Origin: Marinobacterium nitratireducens
Lineage (GTDB): Bacteria; Pseudomonadota; Gammaproteobacteria; Pseudomonadales; Balneatricaceae
Length of the DNA: 64,000 nt
Assembly (NCBI RefSeq): GCF_014645375.1
Contig: NZ_BMLT01000002.1
Coordinates: forward strand, 446,982 to 510,981
Direction of reading: 5' to 3'
Both the position numbers and the translations under genes were made by a program. The notes under the pieces were generated by a model. The model was not told the origin of the DNA. It made no database searches and was given only the letters and a program-made list of their open reading frames with translations. Below are positions 59,604 through 64,000 of this stretch, piece after piece (the stretch's first letter is position 1; each line of letters opens with the position of its first letter).

Positions 59604-59686
59604 ATGCACAGGGTGCGGAATCGGGGTAATCTGTTGCCAATCGTGGTGCATTAACAGAACAAGGGCACAGGACGGCAAGAACCAGA

Positions 59687-60688
59687 ATGGGCGAATCAGC
59701 GACGACGTTGGGCGGCTGGATACTGGCGATCGCACGGGCGCTGGATAGCTATGGCGTGGACGCCGAGCCGCTGATCCAAAGTGTCGGGATCGACCTCGAG
59801 GCGGCGCGTGACCCCAACGTACGTATCGACGTGCGCCGCACCAGCCGGTTGTTCCGGCTCGCCTCCGAAGCCAGCAAAGATCCCTGTTTCGGGCTCACAG
59901 TGGCGCGCCACGTCAGGCCACCCACCCTGCATGCCGTGGGCTTTGCGATCTGGGCCAGTGAAGATCTGCGCGCGGCGCTGGACCGCTTCAATCGCTATTT
60001 CGACATCCTCACCACCTGCGCCGAAACCGGCCTCGACGATCACGGCGACCGGCTGTGCTTCTGGGGCCGTGCCCGGCCCGGTTTTGCCGATATGCTCACC
60101 GATCAGCAGTTCGAGGCCATCATCGCGCTCAGTACCCTGACCTGCCGGCTGCTGGTACCGGGCGAATTCCGGCCGCTACGGGTTGGCCTGACGCGGCCGG
60201 AACCCGACGACATCAGCAGTTACCGGCGCATGTTCAAGTGCCCGATCCTGTTCGACCAGGGCTACGCCTGGCTGGAGGTCGACCGCGATACGGCGACGCA
60301 GCGATTGCCGACCGCCAACGCGGAACTGGCGCAGGCCAACGACCTGATCTGCGTTGAATACCTGCGGCGACTGCAGCAGGCCGACCTGCCGAAACAGGTC
60401 CGGCTTCTGCTGCGCGAGCGTCTTGCCGAGGGCGAGCCGGAAATGGATTTAGTCGCCCGCAGTCTCAACGTCAGCGTGCGAACCCTGCAACGCAAGCTGC
60501 AGGACCATGGCCGCAGCTACAAGCAGCTGGTGGACGACGTGCGCCGGGAGGAGGCGCTGCAGCTGATACAGCAGAGTCATATCTCCCTGGGCGAAATCAG
60601 TTACCGGCTGGGCTTCTCCCAGTCCAGCAGTTTCTGTCGTGCCTTCAAGCGCTGGACCGGCAAGACGCCGGCCGAATGGCGCAGCTGA
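59687..60688 (+). CDS. AraC-family regulator with arabinose-binding-like domain
   Basis: This 333-residue regulator has a long N-terminal ligand domain (about 20-200) of the type found in AraC proteins sensing hydrophobic or small ligands (PPTLHAVGFAIWASEDLRAAL). The C-terminal AraC DNA-binding domain (about 235-333) has LNVSVRTLQRKLQDHG and SYRLGFSQSSSFCRAFKRWTG. It is transcribed away from the acyl-CoA ligase, so it probably controls fatty-acid use in response to a related compound. ATG 59687 gives the normal length; no strong ribosome site is seen. Confidence 0.88.
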   Translation: MGESATTLGGWILAIARALDSYGVDAEPLIQSVGIDLEAARDPNVRIDVRRTSRLFRLASEASKDPCFGLTVARHVRPPTLHAVGFAIWASEDLRAALDRFNRYFDILTTCAETGLDDHGDRLCFWGRARPGFADMLTDQQFEAIIALSTLTCRLLVPGEFRPLRVGLTRPEPDDISSYRRMFKCPILFDQGYAWLEVDRDTATQRLPTANAELAQANDLICVEYLRRLQQADLPKQVRLLLRERLAEGEPEMDLVARSLNVSVRTLQRKLQDHGRSYKQLVDDVRREEALQLIQQSHISLGEISYRLGFSQSSSFCRAFKRWTGKTPAEWRS

Positions 60689-60746
60689 AGACGGCGAGCC
60701 GCTCCTCCCGAGCGCCAGCATGACCTGCACCCTGATCGTCGAGGAA

Positions 60747-60772
60747 TCCTGAGCCCCGGCCGGGGCTCAGGA
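60747..60772. terminator. Two-way terminator between araC-type gene and cynS
   Basis: A 26-bp perfect palindrome (TCCTGAGCCCCGG and its complement, no loop bases) sits between the two convergent genes, three bases after the cynS stop. Confidence 0.75.
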
Positions 60773-60775
60773 ACC

Positions 60776-61225
60776 TCAGAAGGTCCTGTAGGGCAGGAAC
60801 TTGCCCGACAGCACCACCTTCACGCGGTCGCCCTTGGGATCTTCCTCGCGCTGGATGTCCATCGAGAAGTCGATGGCGCTCATGATGCCGTCGCCGAACT
60901 CTTCATGGATCAGTTCCTTGATGGTGCTGCCGTAAACGTTGACCACCTCGTACCAGCGGTAGATCAGCGGGTCGGTGGGCACCGCGGTCGGCAGCGAGCC
61001 CTTGTAGGGCGCAATCTGCAGCCAGGCGACCGCCTCGTCCGGCAGCTCGAAAATCCGGCCGGCGATCTCCGCCTGCGCCTTGCTGAAGGTCATCTGCCCC
61101 AGGCAGGCGGCGGTGACCCATTCCTTCGACTGGCCGATCTCGGCGGCCACGTCGCTCCATTTGATGCCCTTGCGAACCTTGGCGGCGACGATCATCCGGG
61201 TGACGGCTTCACGGCTTTCTATCAT
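60776..61225 (-). CDS. cynS: Cyanate hydratase (cyanase)
   Basis: This 149-residue enzyme converts cyanate and bicarbonate to ammonia and carbon dioxide. The catalytic residues are Arg90 and Glu93 in IYRWYEVV and Ser116 in GDGIMSAIDF, matching Arg96, Glu99 and Ser122 of E. coli CynS. The N-terminal helical domain and C-terminal dimer fold are complete (GKFLPYRTF end). An AAAGGAG site precedes ATG 61225. It follows the kinase/phosphatase gene by 41 bases, so it is probably co-transcribed with it. Confidence 0.96.
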   Translation of the reverse strand: MIESREAVTRMIVAAKVRKGIKWSDVAAEIGQSKEWVTAACLGQMTFSKAQAEIAGRIFELPDEAVAWLQIAPYKGSLPTAVPTDPLIYRWYEVVNVYGSTIKELIHEEFGDGIMSAIDFSMDIQREEDPKGDRVKVVLSGKFLPYRTF

Positions 61226-61266
61226 GGTGGTTTGCTCCTTTGGGATGGTCCTTTGGCCACTGCCGG

Positions 61267-62988
61267 TCAGGGCAGCAGCATGAAAACAATGACCAGCACC
61301 AGCGACAGCGAGACGCCCTGCCAGAACCGTACCGGATCGCGCTCCATCAACGGCGGTCGCGTGCGGTCGATAAAGGCCTGGCTGGGATGGCGCAGGTCGT
61401 AGACGAATTCCGACAGTTCCCCGTAGCGCTTTTGCGGGTCGGGGTGCAGCGCCTTTTTCAGGGTCTCGTCGATCCAGGACGGAATCTCGCGCTCGTCGTC
61501 GAGCAGCGGGCGGTACTGCAGGCGGCGCTGCGCGGCGGCGGTCCTGGCTTTGGGCACGTCGGTGCCATAGGGAAAACGGCCGGACAGCATGTGGTAGGCG
61601 ATCACCGCCAGCGAGTAGAGGTCCGAGCGGGTGCTACCGGGCTCGCCGAGAAAGTACTCCGGCGCCGAGTAAAGCGCGGTGCCCAGCAGGTGCGGCTGCT
61701 CGTGCCCCTGGCCCGACTCGAGGATGCCGGCGACGCGGGTCGAGCCGAAATCGATGATCTTCAGGGTGCCCTGTTGGTCGATCATCAGGTTCTCGGGGCG
61801 CAGGTCCTGGTGCAGCATTTCCATGCGGTGGAAGGCGTTCAGGCCGAGGGCGATCTGCCCGACGAAGTCGCGCACCTTTTCCAGCCCGGGCTCCGGATTG
61901 TCGCGCAGCCACTGTGCCAGGGTGCGGCCCTCGATATATTCGCTGACGGTGTACAGGCAGCTGCGCGGGCGCGTCGCCGGCGCGGCCTTCAGCACGTGGA
62001 CGCTGTTGATGCGCCGGGCGATCCACTCCTCCAGCATAAAGCGCTCGAGATAGGCCGGGTCCTCGCCAAGATCGATCGACGGGGTTTTCAGCGCCACCCG
62101 GGCGCCGCTTTCGAGGTCCTCGGCAAGATGGACGTGGCTGCGGCTACTGGCGTGGATTTCGCGCACAATGCGGTAGCCGTCCAACGGCAGGCCCGCTTGT
62201 GGCTGCGGCGGCAAAGGCAGTTCCTCGACCTGCAGCTGAAGCCCCCTGTGTTCGGGGCCCGGGACCTCGTCGACGCAGAGGATCTGCAGGCTGAGGTTGT
62301 CGCTGCTGCCGCGCTCCAGTGCGTGCCCGACGATCAGCTGTGCCGCGGCGTCGAGGTCATGCGCCTGGTCGCGCAGGCAGTCGAGCATGAAGCGGGTGTC
62401 GGCGTGTTCGTAGACGCCATCGGTGGCGATGAGGAAGGTATCGCCCGGATGCACCGGCAGCGCCTGATAGTCCAGTTCCAGCTGCTCGTCGATACCCAGC
62501 GCCCGGCTCAGGTAGCTTTCCTCGGCGGATAGCCACAGCCGGTGGTCCTTGGTCAGCTGCTCCAGGGCCTGGCCCCGGACGCGGTAAATGCGGGTGTCGC
62601 CGACGTGAAACAGATGTGCGGTGGCGCCCTTGACCACCAGGGCGCTGAGGGTGCAGACGTAGCCCCGGTCCCTGTCGTAGCGGTATTCGCTGTTGCGGGT
62701 CTGGGCATGGAGCCAGGAGTTGGTGGCGGTCAGCACGCGCTCGACGGCGTTGCGCACCGACCAGGCTTCGGAGGTGCAGTAATAGTCGTCGAGAAAGGAC
62801 TGCACCGCGGTTGCGCTGGCAACCTGGCTGACACTGCTCGAGCTGATGCCGTCTGCCATCGCCAGGGCGGCGCCCTTGAGGCTAAGCTGCGGCTCGCGCG
62901 GGATCAGGGCGCCGTGGCAGTCCTGGTTCTGCGGCTTGCGGCCCCTGTCGGAGTGCTGGCCGATGCGAAGCTTGAGTCGGCTGGTCAT
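61267..62988 (-). CDS. Fused PP2C phosphatase / Ser-Thr protein kinase, membrane anchored
   Basis: This 573-residue protein has a PP2C phosphatase domain (about 5-240; QNQDCHG, ADGISSSSVSQ, FHVGDTRIYR, ATDGVYEH, GSSDNLSLQ) and a kinase domain (about 268-540). The kinase has Lys in GARVALKTP, HQDLRPENLM in the catalytic loop and DFGSTR; its glycine-rich loop is unusual (EIHASSRSH, no glycine). The C-terminus is one membrane helix (GVSLSLVLVIVFMLL). Similar fused proteins lie in nitrate assimilation clusters of pseudomonads, between transporter and reductase genes. It may set the activity of the neighbouring channel. Its target is unknown. Confidence 0.9.
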   Translation of the reverse strand: MTSRLKLRIGQHSDRGRKPQNQDCHGALIPREPQLSLKGAALAMADGISSSSVSQVASATAVQSFLDDYYCTSEAWSVRNAVERVLTATNSWLHAQTRNSEYRYDRDRGYVCTLSALVVKGATAHLFHVGDTRIYRVRGQALEQLTKDHRLWLSAEESYLSRALGIDEQLELDYQALPVHPGDTFLIATDGVYEHADTRFMLDCLRDQAHDLDAAAQLIVGHALERGSSDNLSLQILCVDEVPGPEHRGLQLQVEELPLPPQPQAGLPLDGYRIVREIHASSRSHVHLAEDLESGARVALKTPSIDLGEDPAYLERFMLEEWIARRINSVHVLKAAPATRPRSCLYTVSEYIEGRTLAQWLRDNPEPGLEKVRDFVGQIALGLNAFHRMEMLHQDLRPENLMIDQQGTLKIIDFGSTRVAGILESGQGHEQPHLLGTALYSAPEYFLGEPGSTRSDLYSLAVIAYHMLSGRFPYGTDVPKARTAAAQRRLQYRPLLDDEREIPSWIDETLKKALHPDPQKRYGELSEFVYDLRHPSQAFIDRTRPPLMERDPVRFWQGVSLSLVLVIVFMLLP

Positions 62989-63006
62989 AGTCTGGCCCGG
63001 AGAAGG

Positions 63007-63027
63007 CCCGGCCAGGAGCTGGCCGGG
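63007..63027 (-). other. Hairpin between channel and kinase genes
   Basis: CCCGGCCAG (63007-63015) and CTGGCCGGG (63019-63027) form a 9-bp perfect stem with a three-base loop. On the minus strand it lies in the 66-base gap between the two genes and is followed by CCTTCTCC, so it may lower read-through or protect the channel mRNA. Confidence 0.65.
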
Positions 63028-63054
63028 TAAGACAGGGGAGGGCTCAACAGGTTG

Positions 63055-63900
63055 TTAAACGGTTGCCACGGAGCCCTTGCCGGCCTGCGGCTTCACGGCA
63101 CGCTTCTTGGCGGTGCGGACGTGGGTGGTGTAGAGGGTGAGGCCGGTGAAGGCCAGGCCGCCGACCAGGTTGCCGAGCGCGGTCGGGATTTCGTTCCAGA
63201 CCAGGTAGTCCATGACCGAGAAGTCGCCGCCCATGATCAGCGCGAACGGGAACAGGAACATGTTGACCACGGAGTGCTCGAAGCCCATGAAGAAGAACAG
63301 CATGATCGGCATCCACATGGCCAGAATCTTGCCGCTGACGTGGGTGGAGATCATCGCGCCGACGACGCCCATCGACACCATCCAGTTGCAAAGCATGCCG
63401 CGGATGAAGATGGTCAGCCAGCCGTCGAAACCATAGGCGGCGTAGCCGACGGTGCGGGCTTCACCGATGCCGGCCACCTTCTCGGCGATGGCGCCGCCGT
63501 CGGTGTTGTAGCCGTAGGTGAAGACGAAGGACATCATGAAGGCCACGGTCAGAGCGCCGGCGAAGTTGCCGACGAATACCAGGCCCCAGTTGCGCAGAAT
63601 CTGCTTTGGCGTCACGCCGGGGCGCTTGTCGAGCCAGGCCAGCGGCGTCAGCATAAAGACTCCGGTCAGCAGATCGAAGCCCATCAGGTAAAGCATGCAG
63701 AAGCCGATCGGAAACAGGATGGCGCCGATCAGGAACACGCCGGTCTGCACCGCGACCGTCACCGCGAACACCGCCGCCAGTGCCAGAATTGCGCCGGCCA
63801 TGTAGGCCCGGATCAGGGTATCGCGGGTGGACATGTAAATCTTCGATTCACCTGCGTCCACCATCTTGGTCACGAACTCGGAGGGAATGAGATATGCCAT
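63055..63900 (-). CDS. Formate/nitrite transporter family channel (probably nitrite)
   Basis: This 281-residue inner-membrane channel of the FNT family has six transmembrane segments. Family segments are AGAILALAAVFAVTVAV, GFDLLTGVFMLTPLAWLDKR (signature region) and GMLCNWMVSMGVVGAMIST, with a FFMGFEHSVVNMFLFP loop containing the central histidine. ATG 63900 with a GAGG site gives the usual length; the frame extends 22 codons upstream without similarity. Neighbouring kinase/phosphatase and cyanase genes favour nitrite as substrate. It appears to be the first gene of its unit, since a terminator tail lies just upstream. Confidence 0.92.
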   Translation of the reverse strand: MAYLIPSEFVTKMVDAGESKIYMSTRDTLIRAYMAGAILALAAVFAVTVAVQTGVFLIGAILFPIGFCMLYLMGFDLLTGVFMLTPLAWLDKRPGVTPKQILRNWGLVFVGNFAGALTVAFMMSFVFTYGYNTDGGAIAEKVAGIGEARTVGYAAYGFDGWLTIFIRGMLCNWMVSMGVVGAMISTHVSGKILAMWMPIMLFFFMGFEHSVVNMFLFPFALIMGGDFSVMDYLVWNEIPTALGNLVGGLAFTGLTLYTTHVRTAKKRAVKPQAGKGSVATV

Positions 63901-63982
63901 CTTGGTTGCCTCGCTCAGTGGTAAAAAACCGGGTTGCGCCGATCCGCTCTGCTGCCTGAGCAGCACCGGCCCGATGCACAGA

Positions 63983-64000
63983 TAAAAAAAACGGCGCCCA
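63983..64000 (-). terminator. Tail of an intrinsic terminator (cut by window end)
   Basis: On the minus strand TGGGCGCCG runs into eight T residues. This looks like the downstream arm and T-run of a terminator whose upstream arm lies outside the window, ending a gene before the FNT channel. Confidence 0.5.

Noticed and set aside
48361-61225. CynX-like transporter linked to cyanase as a cyanate system
   Set aside because: The two genes are about 12 kb apart in different units, and the transporter overlaps a deaminase gene. Family names alone do not support a joint role.
63901-63982. Nitrate-responsive attenuator leader before the FNT channel
   Set aside because: A 6-bp hairpin (63950-63965) and a T6 tract on the minus strand are present, but no convincing terminator stem pairs next to the T-run.

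Overview
This window is a 64 kb, GC-rich piece of a gammaproteobacterial chromosome. The gene orders pilO-pilP-pilQ-aroK-aroB-damX-gltB-gltD, nrdR-ribD-ribE-ribB/A-ribH-nusB-thiL-pgpA and xseB-ispA-dxs are those of Pseudomonadales and Oceanospirillales. A PomA/PomB-type (sodium) flagellar motor, a sodium/proline symporter and a glucosylglycerate osmolyte cluster point to a marine or salt-tolerant member. The genus cannot be fixed from the sequence alone.

Layout. 1-6.3 kb: end of a type IV pilus operon (pilO partial, pilP, pilQ), then aroK, aroB and a DamX-like SPOR protein. 6.6-12.6 kb: glutamate synthase gltB-gltD. 12.6-13.9 kb: a repeat-rich stretch around one small DUF2061-like gene. 13.9-20.4 kb: proline catabolism (putP, a separate ALDH-like C-terminal module, putA, an AraC-type regulator), lying between gltD and hemE. 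20.5-29.6 kb: hemE, carbonic anhydrase, O-acetylhomoserine sulfhydrylase, radA, a PilZ protein, ettA, an Hsp20 chaperone and glyA. 29.9-39 kb: nrdR, riboflavin genes, nusB, thiL, pgpA, a PepSY protein with a PhoP/PhoQ-like two-component system, and ribA. 39-39.4 kb: a dense array of palindromic repeats. 39.4-44.6 kb: dxs-ispA-xseB, pomA-pomB and a cytochrome c5. 44.8-49.6 kb: a small unknown gene, a PA2778/PA2779-type pair, a DMT transporter, a nucleoside deaminase and an MFS transporter. 49.6-53.5 kb: glucosylglycerate metabolism (phosphorylase, synthase, phosphatase). 53.8-57.4 kb: one 1,204-residue protein of unknown function. 57.8-60.7 kb: an acyl-CoA ligase divergent from an AraC-type regulator. 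60.8-63.9 kb: cyanase, a fused PP2C phosphatase/protein kinase, and a formate/nitrite channel.

How the genes work together. Much of the window is nitrogen and glutamate economy. GltBD makes glutamate, PutA returns proline to glutamate, and the nitrite-type channel with its kinase/phosphatase and cyanase feeds ammonium. The glucosylglycerate cluster makes a nitrogen-free compatible solute of the kind used when nitrogen is short under salt stress.

Least explained items. These are the stand-alone 1,204-aa protein (53790-57404), with glycine-rich beta blocks, a helix-hydrophobic-helix core and a C-terminal SH3-like end, and PutA, whose conserved C-terminal motif is carried by a separate 233-aa gene. 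The intergenic DNA holds at least five families of dispersed palindromes or heptamer repeats. No tRNA, rRNA, CRISPR array, transposase or phage gene was seen.
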